DNA of 64,000 bases from Arcticibacterium luteifluviistationis (GCF_003258705.1 NZ_CP029480.1:310001-374000), one strand, 5' to 3'. Numbered from the stretch's first letter, positions 41,450-51,601 are shown. A program made the numbers and translations. Notes: generated from the letters alone by a model not told the origin.

Positions 41450-42694
41450 TTAGCTTAAATCTACTTCTATCTGATGTCTCAAAATGTCTTCGAAAGTCTC
41501 TCTTTCTCTAATTAGATGAGTCTTTTCATTGTAAATTAACACTTCGGCAGGACGAACTCGTGAATTATAATTTGATGCCATGCTAAAACAATAGGCTCCT
41601 GCATTTTTCATCGCGATAATATCACCAGGATTTACCACTGGCAATGTTCTATCTTTTCCTAAGGTGTCTGTTTCACAAATATAACCAACTACATCATACG
41701 TTTCCAGTTTGGATGTATCAGTATTACTCACGTTCAATATTTCTTGAAACGCATCATACATCATTGGTCTAATTAGGTGATTAAGGCCAGAATCTACATG
41801 AACAAAATTTCTTGCAGGGTTATGTTTAACCACATTACAAGTCATTAAGAATGTTCCGCTTTCGCTTACCAAATACTTCCCTGGTTCAAACCAAAGTTGC
41901 ACTTTTTTGCCATATCTCTTTTCAAAAGCAGCGAACTCGCTCACTACTTCCTTTCCAATCTCATTAATGTCGGTTATGACATCTTCATCATGGTAAGCTA
42001 CTTTAAATCCAGAACCCATGTCTATAAATTCTAGGTTAGGGAAATGCTGTTCTGCCAGTTCAAAAGACTTTTTCATAGCCTTTACTATTACGGAACCATC
42101 TTTAAAGTCAGAACCATTATGCTGATGTAATCCTACAATTCTTAAATCATAGCTTTTTACTAACTCTAATACCTTATCAATGTGTTGAATCGGTATTCCA
42201 AACTTTGAATCTGCATGACCCGTAGAAATTTTAATGTTTCCTCCTGCCATAATTGCAGGATTTATACGAATGGCTATCGGATGAGCATTGCCATATTTCT
42301 GACCAAACTCTTCTAAAAGATTAAGGCTATCCACATTCAGTCGGATGCCTAGTTTCAAAGCTTCTTCAATTTCAGAGAAAGCCACACCACTAGGCGTATA
42401 CTGAATCTGGATTGGTTCATAACCTGCTTTTAAGGCCAATTCAATCTCCTCAATAGATACCACATCAATATCGACGCCATTTTTACGCATCAACTTCAAA
42501 ATGTTGATATTGGTCAAAGCTTTACAAGCATACTTAAGTTTGACGGATACGCCATCAAAAGCATTTCTCATTTTTAAGACCTGTTCTTCTATTTTATTTC
42601 CATCATAAACATATAATGGAGACCCAAATTCTTTAATCAACTCATCTGGTTGACGATTCTGAATGGTATAAATACCGTTTTCTGTAGTAATCAA
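41450..42694 (-). CDS. lysA: Diaminopimelate decarboxylase LysA
   Basis: A PLP-dependent fold III enzyme making lysine from meso-diaminopimelate. It has 414 residues. The Schiff-base lysine is K58 in YACKAL, the PLP phosphate glycine loop is in GSGFKVAYH, and the active-site cysteine is in VVGYICETDTLGKD. IRINPAIMAGGNIKISTG and GLNHLIRPMMYD are family blocks. The start is ATG 42694 with a TATCTTTG promoter box 24 nt upstream. It is divergent from the PhoD-like gene. Confidence 0.93.
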   Translation of the reverse strand: MITTENGIYTIQNRQPDELIKEFGSPLYVYDGNKIEEQVLKMRNAFDGVSVKLKYACKALTNINILKLMRKNGVDIDVVSIEEIELALKAGYEPIQIQYTPSGVAFSEIEEALKLGIRLNVDSLNLLEEFGQKYGNAHPIAIRINPAIMAGGNIKISTGHADSKFGIPIQHIDKVLELVKSYDLRIVGLHQHNGSDFKDGSVIVKAMKKSFELAEQHFPNLEFIDMGSGFKVAYHDEDVITDINEIGKEVVSEFAAFEKRYGKKVQLWFEPGKYLVSESGTFLMTCNVVKHNPARNFVHVDSGLNHLIRPMMYDAFQEILNVSNTDTSKLETYDVVGYICETDTLGKDRTLPVVNPGDIIAMKNAGAYCFSMASNYNSRVRPAEVLIYNEKTHLIRERETFEDILRHQIEVDLS

Positions 42695-42717
42695 TGTGCC
42701 TTGAAATTAAATTTTGG

Positions 42718-42725
42718 CAAAGATA
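42718..42725 (-). promoter_or_regulatory. Promoter -7 box for lysA
   Basis: TATCTTTG on the minus strand, 24 nt before the lysA ATG. Confidence 0.55.
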
Positions 42726-42759
42726 TGGAAAGCATTGAAAACTGTTAGGCTATATGTTT

Positions 42760-42767
42760 TAACTTTG
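42760..42767 (+). promoter_or_regulatory. Promoter -7 box for the PhoD-like phosphatase gene
   Basis: TAACTTTG on the plus strand, 82 nt before the ATG at 42849, leaving a 5' leader of about 75 nt. Divergent from the lysA box. Confidence 0.45.
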
Positions 42768-42848
42768 AATTAGATTTTATAAATCGCTCTTTTGACCGAT
42801 TTAAGGTCAAGAAATACACTAAAACATCGTAATTAAACTAAAATCATA

Positions 42849-44180
42849 ATGTTAAAAAGACTTCTCCCCTTTCTTCTTCTCTGTTCGGTACTAAATTCAT
42901 TTGGTCAGATAGTGGCTGGACCAATGCTAGGATATTCAGAAATGCGTGAAGTTATGCTTTGGGTACAAACAGAAAAATCGGCTGTAGTTAAGTACAATTA
43001 TTGGGTTAAAGGTGGTGATGGCACCAAGTTTTCTACGGCTCCTATCATTACTAAAAAAGGCAACTATTTTATTGCTAAAGCTATTGCAGATGATGTTTTA
43101 CCTGGTAATAAGTACGAATACGAATTAGTCGTCAATGGTAAGACGCAAAACTTCGATTACCCTTTGGAATTTCAAAGTCAAACACTCTGGCAATACAGAA
43201 CAGACCCACCAGCATTCAAATTTGCGGTAGGAAGCTGTGTTTATACCAACGAACCTGAGTTTGATAGACCTGGCCGCGGCTATGGTTACACCTTTGATAT
43301 TTTTAATAAGATATATGATGCTAAGCCAAATTTTATGGTTTGGGGTGGAGATAATATCTATTTAAGAGAGGTTGATTTTGGCACAAGAAGTGGAATTTAT
43401 AAAAGGTATATAGATTTTAAACGTCAACCTGAGCTTCAAAAACTATTTGCTAATACACACCATTATGCAACACTTGATGACCACGATTTTGGACCAAATG
43501 ATGCCGATAGATCTTATTGGGGTAAATCTTGGGCTTTGGATGCTTTTGAGCAAAACTGGGGGAATCCTAACTATATATTCCCTGGCGAATCAGTTACAGG
43601 TACTTTCATGTGGGAAGATGTTCAATTCTTTATGATGGATAATCGCTCTTTCAGGGCTCCAAATTATTTGAATGATGATTCAAAAGATTACTTTGGCGAG
43701 AAGCAATTAAATTGGCTAATTGATGCATTAACTAATAGCCGAGCACCTTTCAAATTTGTAGTAACTGGAGGACAGGTAGTTAACAAAAATGCTCTTTTTG
43801 AAAACATGTCTGTGTTCCCAGTAGAGCACAAGAAATTGTTGGACGCCATAGAGCATAATAACATAAGCGGAGTGATTTTCATAACGGGTGACAGGCACCA
43901 TACTTCATTAAGAAAAATGGATAGAGAGGGTACCTACCCTATTTATGATTTGACTGTTTCGTCCTTAACTTCTGGCATGGCTAAGCCAATGGATATAGAA
44001 AGAGAGGATGAAGACTTAGTTCCTGATACTATCGTGGAAGACCTTCAGAATTTCGGCATTTTAGAAGTAACTGGCGAAAGAACTGACCGTGTTTTAAAAA
44101 TCAACATCATTGATAATACAGGAGCAGATAGATGGAATTATGAAATTAAAGCACGCGATTTAAGAAAGCCTAGGGATTAA
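42849..44180 (+). CDS. PhoD-like exported phosphatase
   Basis: A 443-residue secreted protein. Signal peptide 1-19, an N-terminal Ig-like PhoD_N part, then a metallophosphatase domain with VWGGDNIYLR (D and N ligands), YATLDDHDFGPND, and FITGDRHHTSLRK as the histidine region. It is a Ca/Fe-type alkaline phosphatase of the PhoD family, likely a phosphodiesterase/phosphomonoesterase in the periplasm. Some Bacteroidota members act on different substrates, so specificity is open. Its expression may depend on phosphate, but no Pho box could be assigned. Confidence 0.88.
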   Translation: MLKRLLPFLLLCSVLNSFGQIVAGPMLGYSEMREVMLWVQTEKSAVVKYNYWVKGGDGTKFSTAPIITKKGNYFIAKAIADDVLPGNKYEYELVVNGKTQNFDYPLEFQSQTLWQYRTDPPAFKFAVGSCVYTNEPEFDRPGRGYGYTFDIFNKIYDAKPNFMVWGGDNIYLREVDFGTRSGIYKRYIDFKRQPELQKLFANTHHYATLDDHDFGPNDADRSYWGKSWALDAFEQNWGNPNYIFPGESVTGTFMWEDVQFFMMDNRSFRAPNYLNDDSKDYFGEKQLNWLIDALTNSRAPFKFVVTGGQVVNKNALFENMSVFPVEHKKLLDAIEHNNISGVIFITGDRHHTSLRKMDREGTYPIYDLTVSSLTSGMAKPMDIEREDEDLVPDTIVEDLQNFGILEVTGERTDRVLKINIIDNTGADRWNYEIKARDLRKPRD

Positions 44181-44262
44181 TTTCTAAGTTTTCATACGCT
44201 TTTTCTCATTTCATTAAACTTCATGACTATCGATTTCGTATGTGTAATAAAATTATGAAAAT

Positions 44263-44754
44263 ATGAAAAATTTAATTCTGGTATTATTGGCCTTAGGTAC
44301 TTTTAGTTGTTCGTCTTCCGCTCAAAAAAGCATGGCAGATAACAAAGATTGTAACATTGAGAAGGTTAAAAAGAAAGATAAAGAATGGAAAGCTCAGTTA
44401 GACGACATACAATATAATGTAGCCCGTAAATCTGGAACAGAACGTGCTTTTAGTGGAGTTTATTGGGATAATAAAAAAGAAGGCGTCTATAAATGTATAG
44501 GATGCGACCTACCACTTTACTCTTCTAAAACTAAGTTTAAATCTGGTACTGGTTGGCCATCTTTTTACGAAGCAGTAGAACCATGTAATGTCAAAGAAAT
44601 TAAAGATACATCATATGGTATGGTGAGAATTGAGGTGGTATGTGCTAGATGTGAATCACATTTAGGCCATGTTTTCAATGACGGTCCTAAACCAACTGGC
44701 ATGAGACATTGCATCAATTCTGCAAGTTTAAGCTTTGAAGAAGAAAAGATGTAG
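44263..44754 (+). CDS. msrB: Exported peptide-methionine (R)-S-oxide reductase MsrB
   Basis: A 163-residue lipoprotein: signal sequence with lipobox TFSC (Cys 16), then a full MsrB domain (about 40-160). The zinc cysteines are C78/C81 (CIGC) and C127/C130 (CARC), and the catalytic cysteine is C150 in MRHCINSASL. GTGWPSF and LGHVFNDGP are invariant blocks. As a lipoprotein it repairs oxidised methionine in the envelope. It is followed by a strong terminator. Confidence 0.93.
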   Translation: MKNLILVLLALGTFSCSSSAQKSMADNKDCNIEKVKKKDKEWKAQLDDIQYNVARKSGTERAFSGVYWDNKKEGVYKCIGCDLPLYSSKTKFKSGTGWPSFYEAVEPCNVKEIKDTSYGMVRIEVVCARCESHLGHVFNDGPKPTGMRHCINSASLSFEEEKM

Positions 44755-44799
44755 AATGGTTAAATAGTCCTCGGATTAATAAATTTAATAGCTTTTAAG

Positions 44800-44840
44800 A
44801 TAGGCTTCTTTTTCTATACCGAAAATGAAGCCTATTTTTG
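44800..44840 (+). terminator. Terminator of msrB
   Basis: ATAGGCTTC pairs with GAAGCCTAT around an 18-base loop, followed by TTTTG. 45 nt past the stop codon. Confidence 0.75.
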
Positions 44841-44881
44841 TTTCAATACTTAAATAAGGCTTTCGCCTAAAATTACATTGC

Positions 44882-45952
44882 ATGGAGAAAAACATAGAAT
44901 TTCTTTACAAATACCTAAATAATGCTTCACCAACGGGTTTTGAGTACCCAGGGCAGCAAATTTGGTTAGATTATATCAGGCCTTTCATTGACGAGACTAT
45001 CATTGATAATTATGGTACGGCTGTAGGAGTTATAAACCCAGGTCAAGATTACAGCGTGGCTATAGAAGCACATGCTGATGAGATATCTTGGTTTGTAAAT
45101 TACATCACGCCAGAAGGCTATATTTATGTGATAAGAAATGGTGGCTCTGACCATCAAATAGCCCCATCTATGCGTGTAAACCTTCATACGCGTAAAAACG
45201 GAATAGTTAAGGGTATTTTTGGCTGGCCTGCAATTCACGTTAGAAATGGCGAAAAAGAGGAAGCACCCTCTTTAAAGAATATTTTCATTGATGTGGGAGC
45301 TGCTACCGATGTAGAAGTAGCCGAAATGGGCATTCACGTGGGTACAGTTATTACGTTTGAAGATGGCTTAACTGAGTTAAACGACAAATTTTACACAGGA
45401 AGAGCTTTAGATAACAGAATGGGTGGCTATATGATTGCTGAAGTTGCTCGAAAACTGCATGAAAATAAAATCAAGCTTCCATTTACACTTTACGTTGTTA
45501 ATGCAGTTCAAGAGGAAATTGGCCTAAGAGGTGCAGAAATGATTAGCCGTCAGCTTAAACCTGACGTGGCTATTGTTACAGATGTAACGCATGATACACA
45601 GTCGCCAATGTATGATAAAAAGAAATCTGGAGATGTAGCTTGCGGTAAAGGACCAACGGTTTGTTATGGTCCTGCGGTTCAAAACAATCTTTTAAACTTC
45701 ATCATTGACACGGCTGAAGAAAAAGGTATTCCTATTCAGCGTCAGGCCACTAGTCGCTCTACAGGTACTGATACGGATGCTTTTGCTTATTCCGGCGAAG
45801 GTGTTCCGTCGGCGTTAATGTCACTTCCTTTAAAGTATATGCATACTACAGTAGAAACAGTAGCAAAGGATGATGTTAATTCTTGTATTGACTTGTTTTA
45901 TGAATTACTACTGAAACTAGAAGCTGGTCAAGACTTTAAATACATAAAATAG
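44882..45952 (+). CDS. M42 family glutamyl aminopeptidase-like metallopeptidase
   Basis: A 356-residue cytosolic enzyme. Family features are the metal-binding AIEAHADEISWFV, GRALDNRMGGYM, VVNAVQEEIGLRGAEM (the catalytic EE pair), IVTDVTHDTQSP and a late LPLKYMHTTVETV. These binuclear Zn/Co aminopeptidases form large oligomers and trim peptides. The start is ATG 44882; no better start is seen. Terminators flank it, so it is monocistronic. Confidence 0.9.
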   Translation: MEKNIEFLYKYLNNASPTGFEYPGQQIWLDYIRPFIDETIIDNYGTAVGVINPGQDYSVAIEAHADEISWFVNYITPEGYIYVIRNGGSDHQIAPSMRVNLHTRKNGIVKGIFGWPAIHVRNGEKEEAPSLKNIFIDVGAATDVEVAEMGIHVGTVITFEDGLTELNDKFYTGRALDNRMGGYMIAEVARKLHENKIKLPFTLYVVNAVQEEIGLRGAEMISRQLKPDVAIVTDVTHDTQSPMYDKKKSGDVACGKGPTVCYGPAVQNNLLNFIIDTAEEKGIPIQRQATSRSTGTDTDAFAYSGEGVPSALMSLPLKYMHTTVETVAKDDVNSCIDLFYELLLKLEAGQDFKYIK

Positions 45953-45978
45953 TTTTTTAAAGGAAACAGATTTTATTC

Positions 45979-46014
45979 AAAGCCCAAGAACGCGAGTTCT
46001 TGGGCTTTCTTTTT
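45979..46014 (+). terminator. Terminator of the M42 peptidase gene
   Basis: A perfect 13-bp stem, AAAGCCCAAGAAC with GTTCTTGGGCTTT, with a 4-base loop, followed by CTTTTT. Confidence 0.92.
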
Positions 46015-46108
46015 ATCTTTTAATTAACCTTTTATTAAGGAATGCTTATTGCATCAAACCCTATTGTATGATTCCTCGTATTTTAAGCAACTCTAACAAA
46101 TCGCCTCA

Positions 46109-47443
46109 ATGCATATAGCCATTATCGGAAACGGGATTAGCGGTATTACCGCTGCTAGACATATCAGAAAACTGTCTGACCATAAAATATCCGTCATCTC
46201 TTCAGAAACAGAGCATTTCTATTCTAGAACAGCACTCATGTACATTTACATGGGACACATGAAATACGAGCATACTAAAGGTTATGAAGACTGGTTTTGG
46301 GAGAAAAACAGAATTGATTTAGTTTTTAATCACGTCAGTTCAATTGACTTTAAATCTAAAAAATTGACATTCTCAAATGATTCTGAATCTTTGACGTATG
46401 ACAAACTGATTATAGCCACTGGTTCTGCTCCTAATAAATTTGGCTGGCCGGGGCAAGATTTAAATGGCGTACAAGGGCTTTATTCCATGCAAGATTTAGA
46501 GAAATTAGAGGAGCTATCACCCAAAATAGAACATGCAGTAATAGTAGGTGGTGGTTTGATAGGCTTGGAATTAGCCGAAATGCTTAAGTCAAGAAACAAA
46601 GAGGTAACCATGCTGGTAAGAGAATCTTCTTTTTGGAATGGAGTTTTACCAGCGGCAGAATCTGAGATGCTTAATGAGCATATTAAGGAACACCACATTG
46701 ATTTAAGACTTAATGCCGAATTATCGGAGATTAAGGATGATGGGGCAGGAAATGCCAGTGCTGTTGTACTTAAAAGTGAAGAAACGCTGGATTGTCAATT
46801 AGTAGGACTTACCGTAGGAGTACACGCAAATGTCTCTTTTTTGAAGGAAACAGATTTAGAAATTGATAGAGGAATACTAGTTAATGAGTATTTGGAGACT
46901 AATATTAAAGATGTTTATTCTATAGGTGACTGCTGTCAGCATAGAAATCCTCCGGTAGGAAGAAGACCAACAGAGCAAATCTGGTACACAGGCAAGATAA
47001 TGGGTGAAACTTTGGCCAAAACCATATGTTCTGAGCCGACAAAATATGAACCAGGCGTGTTTTACAACTCTGCCAAGTTTTTAGACATAGAATATCAAAC
47101 CTATGGTACCGTGCTTGCAAAACCTGAAGATAACGTAGAGAGTTTTTATTGGAAACACCCAGAAAAACATATTTTAGTTAGGTTAAACTTTGATAAATCA
47201 AGCAAAACTATCATTGGAGTAAACACCTTTGGCATAAGAATGCGACATGAAGTTTGGGACAAATGGCTCTCAAACAATACCAGTGTAGAAGATATATTAA
47301 TAGACTTGCCAAAAGCTAATTTTGACCCAGAGTTTTTCGCTACCTACGAACAAGACATAATATCTCATTATAACGCTACTTACGGCACAGATTTAAAGCA
47401 AAAATCACCTAAGAAAAGCTTTTTCTCAAAACTATTTAACTAA
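46109..47443 (+). CDS. FAD-dependent pyridine nucleotide-disulfide oxidoreductase
   Basis: A 444-residue flavoprotein. N-terminal FAD motif GNGISGITAARHI, second Rossmann motif VIVGGGLIGLELAEML (residues about 145-160) for NAD(P)H, LIIATGSAPNKFG and the third FAD contact VYSIGDCCQH. It resembles NirB-type and rubredoxin reductase flavoproteins; there is no active CxxC disulfide. A positively charged tail QKSPKKSFFSKLFN ends the protein. It lies 5 bp before a membrane polyferredoxin gene, so it is probably the cytosolic NAD(P)H input of a short electron-transfer unit. Confidence 0.85.
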   Translation: MHIAIIGNGISGITAARHIRKLSDHKISVISSETEHFYSRTALMYIYMGHMKYEHTKGYEDWFWEKNRIDLVFNHVSSIDFKSKKLTFSNDSESLTYDKLIIATGSAPNKFGWPGQDLNGVQGLYSMQDLEKLEELSPKIEHAVIVGGGLIGLELAEMLKSRNKEVTMLVRESSFWNGVLPAAESEMLNEHIKEHHIDLRLNAELSEIKDDGAGNASAVVLKSEETLDCQLVGLTVGVHANVSFLKETDLEIDRGILVNEYLETNIKDVYSIGDCCQHRNPPVGRRPTEQIWYTGKIMGETLAKTICSEPTKYEPGVFYNSAKFLDIEYQTYGTVLAKPEDNVESFYWKHPEKHILVRLNFDKSSKTIIGVNTFGIRMRHEVWDKWLSNNTSVEDILIDLPKANFDPEFFATYEQDIISHYNATYGTDLKQKSPKKSFFSKLFN

Positions 47444-47448
47444 GAAAA

Positions 47449-48957
47449 ATGAACATCAATCAGATAAAAAATATAGGAACGGTTATCATTCTTAGTGCCA
47501 TGGCGTTATGGATAGGTATTTTGTTTGGAAATAGTTTTCAACTCAATGAAGCTACATTTAATGAAACCGTAGCCAGCGAACATCGCTTTCTACTGAAAGA
47601 GAAACTAGCTCCGGCTTTTGAGTCAAAATCATCCAACGTATTTTCATTTACTAATAAAATAGTAGCTGCCGAGGCTGAAGTCAATAAGGCTTTAGAAGCG
47701 GAAGGGAAAGGAGATATGAAAATATCAAACTCTTATCAAATGTCGCTTACCAAGGCCTCAGGGGTAGGTTTCGTATCAGAAAACAATTTGCTTCTGTTCT
47801 TTTTGGTATTTGGTTTGCTGATTTTCGGTACAATGCTCTTTGTCGTACCAGACATAAAGAAGATACCAGGGATTAAAAATGATGGCATTTTTAAACATCC
47901 TGTAAACAAGGGAAAACTGCTAGGTATCATTCTGGGTAGCATGTTTATCTCCTTTTATATACTGCTTTACTTTTTCCCGCAGTACATTATCAACTGGCTC
48001 ATAGTTTTGGATCCATTAAGTAAGTTTATGAATGGTGGCTTGGCCAGTCAGTGGTTTTTATATGGCTTCCTATATACGATAGCGGTATTAACCATGGGTA
48101 TTAGAATGCTTATCAAATACCGTCATAACAAGTATCAAATGGTAAGAACTGGTTCTGTAATGTTCTTTCAGCTCATTTTTGCTTTTATGATTCCTGAAAT
48201 TTTGACAAAACTTAATATGCCTTCGGCCGACTTAAAGAACATGTGGCCCTTAGATTACTCTTTCTTCTTTGATTACAGAATTGATCAGAAGATAGAAGCG
48301 GGTACTTTAGGAACATTTATGTTCGTTTGGGGAATTGTCTTATTTGCTGTAGGCGTACCCGTCCTAACATACTTCTTTGGTAAAAGATGGTATTGTAGTT
48401 GGGTTTGCGGTTGCGGTGGTTTAGCAGAAACATTAGGCGACCCATTCCGTCAGTTATCTAACAAGAAAATCAAGGCTTGGAGATTTGAAAGATATTCCAT
48501 CCATATTGTTTTAGTTCTCGCTGTAGTAATGACTGCAGGCGTTTTATATACCTATTTTACTGGTGAGCCTAAAATAATGGGAGTTTTAGATACAGGAACT
48601 TTAAGATATTATTATGGCTTCGGCGTAGGTTCTATTTTTTCAGGTGTAGTAGGTACTGGCTTCTACCCTATTATGGGTAATAGAGTTTGGTGTAGATTTG
48701 GCTGCCCATTAGCAGCTTATTTAGGCCTAGTACAACGTTTTAAAAGTAGATTCAGAATTACCACCAATGGCGGTCAATGTATTTCTTGCGGAAACTGCTC
48801 TACTTACTGCGAACAAGGTATTGATGTCAAATGGTACGCTCAGCGTGGTCAAGACATCGTAAGGTCTTCTTGCGTAGGCTGTGGAATCTGTTCTGCTGTA
48901 TGCCCTAGAGGTGTTCTTAATTTAGAAAACCTTGCTGAGGATACTAAAAAAATCTAA
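47449..48957 (+). CDS. Membrane polyferredoxin (NapH/CcoG/NosR-like)
   Basis: A 502-residue inner-membrane protein. An N-terminal helix is followed by a soluble region of about 70 residues; then come five to six helices with two cysteine clusters CSWVCGCGG (near 315) and CRFGCPLA (near 415), and a C-terminal pair of 4Fe-4S ferredoxin motifs CISCGNCSTYCEQG (near 443) and CVGCGICSAVCPRG (near 474). This is the NapH/NosR/CcoG type of quinol-linked electron carrier. With the flavoprotein 5 bp upstream it would carry electrons across the membrane; no terminal reductase is encoded nearby. Confidence 0.85.
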   Translation: MNINQIKNIGTVIILSAMALWIGILFGNSFQLNEATFNETVASEHRFLLKEKLAPAFESKSSNVFSFTNKIVAAEAEVNKALEAEGKGDMKISNSYQMSLTKASGVGFVSENNLLLFFLVFGLLIFGTMLFVVPDIKKIPGIKNDGIFKHPVNKGKLLGIILGSMFISFYILLYFFPQYIINWLIVLDPLSKFMNGGLASQWFLYGFLYTIAVLTMGIRMLIKYRHNKYQMVRTGSVMFFQLIFAFMIPEILTKLNMPSADLKNMWPLDYSFFFDYRIDQKIEAGTLGTFMFVWGIVLFAVGVPVLTYFFGKRWYCSWVCGCGGLAETLGDPFRQLSNKKIKAWRFERYSIHIVLVLAVVMTAGVLYTYFTGEPKIMGVLDTGTLRYYYGFGVGSIFSGVVGTGFYPIMGNRVWCRFGCPLAAYLGLVQRFKSRFRITTNGGQCISCGNCSTYCEQGIDVKWYAQRGQDIVRSSCVGCGICSAVCPRGVLNLENLAEDTKKI

Positions 48958-49087
48958 TTCTTTAACCGTTTGTTTCTACTTTCTTTCCCTTTATAAATTA
49001 AGTATGATATTGAAGGTGAAAATCTAAACTTTAAGGATTGTCTGGGCGTTTAACTTGTGTTTATACTAATACACAAATTAATCAGAA

Positions 49088-51601
49088 TTGAAAAGGCCAT
49101 TATACCTTATAGTCCTTCTATATTTCCTGTGTTTTAATGCATCAGGACAAAGTTTTGGAGTAAAAGGAAAAATTTTAGACAGTGTTACGGAGGACCCTGT
49201 ACCTTTTGCTACAGTTAGCTTAAAAGGGTTTGCGGTTGGAACAAATACTGACTTTGAAGGAAACTTCACGCTCAGTTTTGAAGACTTAGCTCCAGACTCT
49301 ATCCTAGTTAGTAGCATGGGTTACGACACTAAAACAGTATCCCTGCAAAAGGATTCTTCTGGGCTATTTATCAATAATCAAAACCTTACGGTCAAAGTTA
49401 ACCCGGGAATGATTCAGCTAGCCGAAGTGGTGGTGAGAGGTGGCGAAAATCCAGCATGGAGAATTCTACGGAAAGTAGTGGATAATAGAGATGATACCAA
49501 CTTTAAAAAGCTGGACGGTTACGAACACCAGAGTTATAATAAAGTAGAAATTGATGTTAACAAGGTTAATCCAAAGCTTGATAAGCGAAAAATTACCCAG
49601 AAAATCAATGAGGCGGTAGAATCAGTGGGAACTCTTACTGATGATGATGGAGAGAAACTATTGCCGATGTTTATCTCCGAGTCTATTTCTAATTATTACT
49701 TTTTAAATAAGCCGAGACTATCAAAAGAGGTTATTCTTAAAACGAACGTTAAAGGAATAGCCGTTACAGATGGAAGTTTAACTTCTCAGCTGATTGGTTC
49801 TACTTTTCAGCAGTATAATTTCTATGATAATCAAATCAGTGTTTTACAGAAGAACTTCACCTCTCCTATTGGAAACGATTGGAAGTCGGCCTACGAATAT
49901 TATTTAGTTGACAGTTTTGAGGTTGACCATGGAGACTATTTTTATGAAATTCAATTTGAGCCTAAAAGGAAACAAGATTTAGTATTTACTGGTTGGATGT
50001 GGATTAGCAAGGACAGAAGTGCTTTGGCTATGATAGACGCCACAATCACTAAAGACGCCAACTTGAATTTTATAGAACGAATAAAAATTCAACAAGAATT
50101 AGAAGCCATAGACAACGTTTACTTTCCTACTAAAAATAGAGTACTGGTTGATGTTTCTGAAATCACTAGTAAATCACCTGGTTTACTACTTAAATTCACC
50201 AATTACAATGATAGCATCAAAATAAACGCCCCAAGAGACCTTAGTTTCTTTAAATCTGGGGCTATCCAGCTCTCTGATGATTATTTAGAAACGGACGTGG
50301 ATTACTGGCAGTCTGTAAGACCTGAGCCATTTAGTCAAGATGAGAAAAATGCTTACATGATGATTGATAGCATAAAAGCTGTGCCTGTGGTGAAAAGGAT
50401 ATCATCATTGATAGATATAGCAAGTTCTGGTCATATTAACTTAACGAAAGGCATTGATTTTGGACCAATAGTTAAAACTTTCGGGCTTAATGATTTAGAA
50501 GGTTTAAGGTTGCGATTAGGTTTTAGAACGGATATAGACTTTAGCAATAAATGGGTGCTGAAAGCATTCACGGCCTACGGGTTTAAAGACAAAGGCTGGA
50601 AAGGCGGAACCGACGTAACCCGTATTTTCTCAAAGAGCCCATGGACTACCTTAAATGTTGGATATCAGCGAGATTTAGAACAAGTGGGTTTTAGTCCAGA
50701 AGAAATCGGCTCCAGTACATTATATGGAGCTGCTGTTTGGTTTGGCACTTTATTCCGCCCTTACTATCAAAGTAAGGCCAACATTACTTTTCAAAGAGAT
50801 ATTTCTAAAGGTGTAACTGCCAAGATAGGTTTTGAGAATAAGACTTTTGAACCACTTTATAACTTCTCTTTCTTTCCAAATGCCTCGGATATAAGTAATG
50901 CTCAGCATAATTTTACCACATCCAGCATTAATACAGAGCTAACATTTGCAAGAGATCAACTATCTGTGGTTAGCGATAATGACAAGCTGGATTTTGGAAC
51001 GGTTAAGTCCCCCACAGTAACACTTGCTTATAAATTAGGGCTAAAAGATATTATGGGAAGTGATTTTAGCTACCATTCTTTTGCTTTACGGTATAAGCAT
51101 AAATTAAACTTTGGCTACTTCGGTAAAACGTATTACCGAGTAGAGGCTGGGAAAATATTTGGCGATTTACCTTATCCATTATTGAAGAATCACCTTGGAA
51201 ACGAAACAGTTATTTCCGTTTCAAATTCTTTTAACTTAATGAATAACTCAGAATTTTTGAGTGACGAATACGCTTATGCTCGCTTTTATCATGATTTTGA
51301 AGGTTTATTTTTTAATAGATTTCCATTAATCAAAAAGCTAAAATTACGGACTTTCGCTAGCGGGAAATTCCTGATTGGTTCTCTTAGTAATACTAATTTT
51401 AGTGGTGCTAATCAAAACACAGAAGAAGGCTTTCTGCCTATTAAAAGACTTGACCCATCTGTCCCGTATACTGAATTAAGTTATGGTATTAGCAATATCT
51501 TCAGGTTTTTGAAAGTAGAGGCTGTTCATAGGCTTACTTACCTTGAGGGCGATAATACACGTAAATTTGGTGTTAAAGTAGCTGCGGAATTAAGTCTTTA
51601 A
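49088..51601 (+). CDS. DUF5686 outer-membrane protein with carboxypeptidase-like N-terminal domain
   Basis: An 837-residue exported protein starting at TTG; signal peptide 1-20. Residues about 22-105 form a carboxypeptidase-regulatory-like domain (GVKGKILDSVTEDPVPFATVSLKG, GTNTDFEGNFTLSF). The DUF5686 region follows (AWRILRKVVDNRD, FISESISNYYFLNKP), and the C-terminal half is a beta-barrel-like array ending GVKVAAELSL. TonB-plug motifs are absent, so it is not a SusC-type receptor. It is common in Bacteroidota and of unknown role. The 130-bp gap before it shows no clear promoter box. Confidence 0.83.
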   Translation: MKRPLYLIVLLYFLCFNASGQSFGVKGKILDSVTEDPVPFATVSLKGFAVGTNTDFEGNFTLSFEDLAPDSILVSSMGYDTKTVSLQKDSSGLFINNQNLTVKVNPGMIQLAEVVVRGGENPAWRILRKVVDNRDDTNFKKLDGYEHQSYNKVEIDVNKVNPKLDKRKITQKINEAVESVGTLTDDDGEKLLPMFISESISNYYFLNKPRLSKEVILKTNVKGIAVTDGSLTSQLIGSTFQQYNFYDNQISVLQKNFTSPIGNDWKSAYEYYLVDSFEVDHGDYFYEIQFEPKRKQDLVFTGWMWISKDRSALAMIDATITKDANLNFIERIKIQQELEAIDNVYFPTKNRVLVDVSEITSKSPGLLLKFTNYNDSIKINAPRDLSFFKSGAIQLSDDYLETDVDYWQSVRPEPFSQDEKNAYMMIDSIKAVPVVKRISSLIDIASSGHINLTKGIDFGPIVKTFGLNDLEGLRLRLGFRTDIDFSNKWVLKAFTAYGFKDKGWKGGTDVTRIFSKSPWTTLNVGYQRDLEQVGFSPEEIGSSTLYGAAVWFGTLFRPYYQSKANITFQRDISKGVTAKIGFENKTFEPLYNFSFFPNASDISNAQHNFTTSSINTELTFARDQLSVVSDNDKLDFGTVKSPTVTLAYKLGLKDIMGSDFSYHSFALRYKHKLNFGYFGKTYYRVEAGKIFGDLPYPLLKNHLGNETVISVSNSFNLMNNSEFLSDEYAYARFYHDFEGLFFNRFPLIKKLKLRTFASGKFLIGSLSNTNFSGANQNTEEGFLPIKRLDPSVPYTELSYGISNIFRFLKVEAVHRLTYLEGDNTRKFGVKVAAELSL

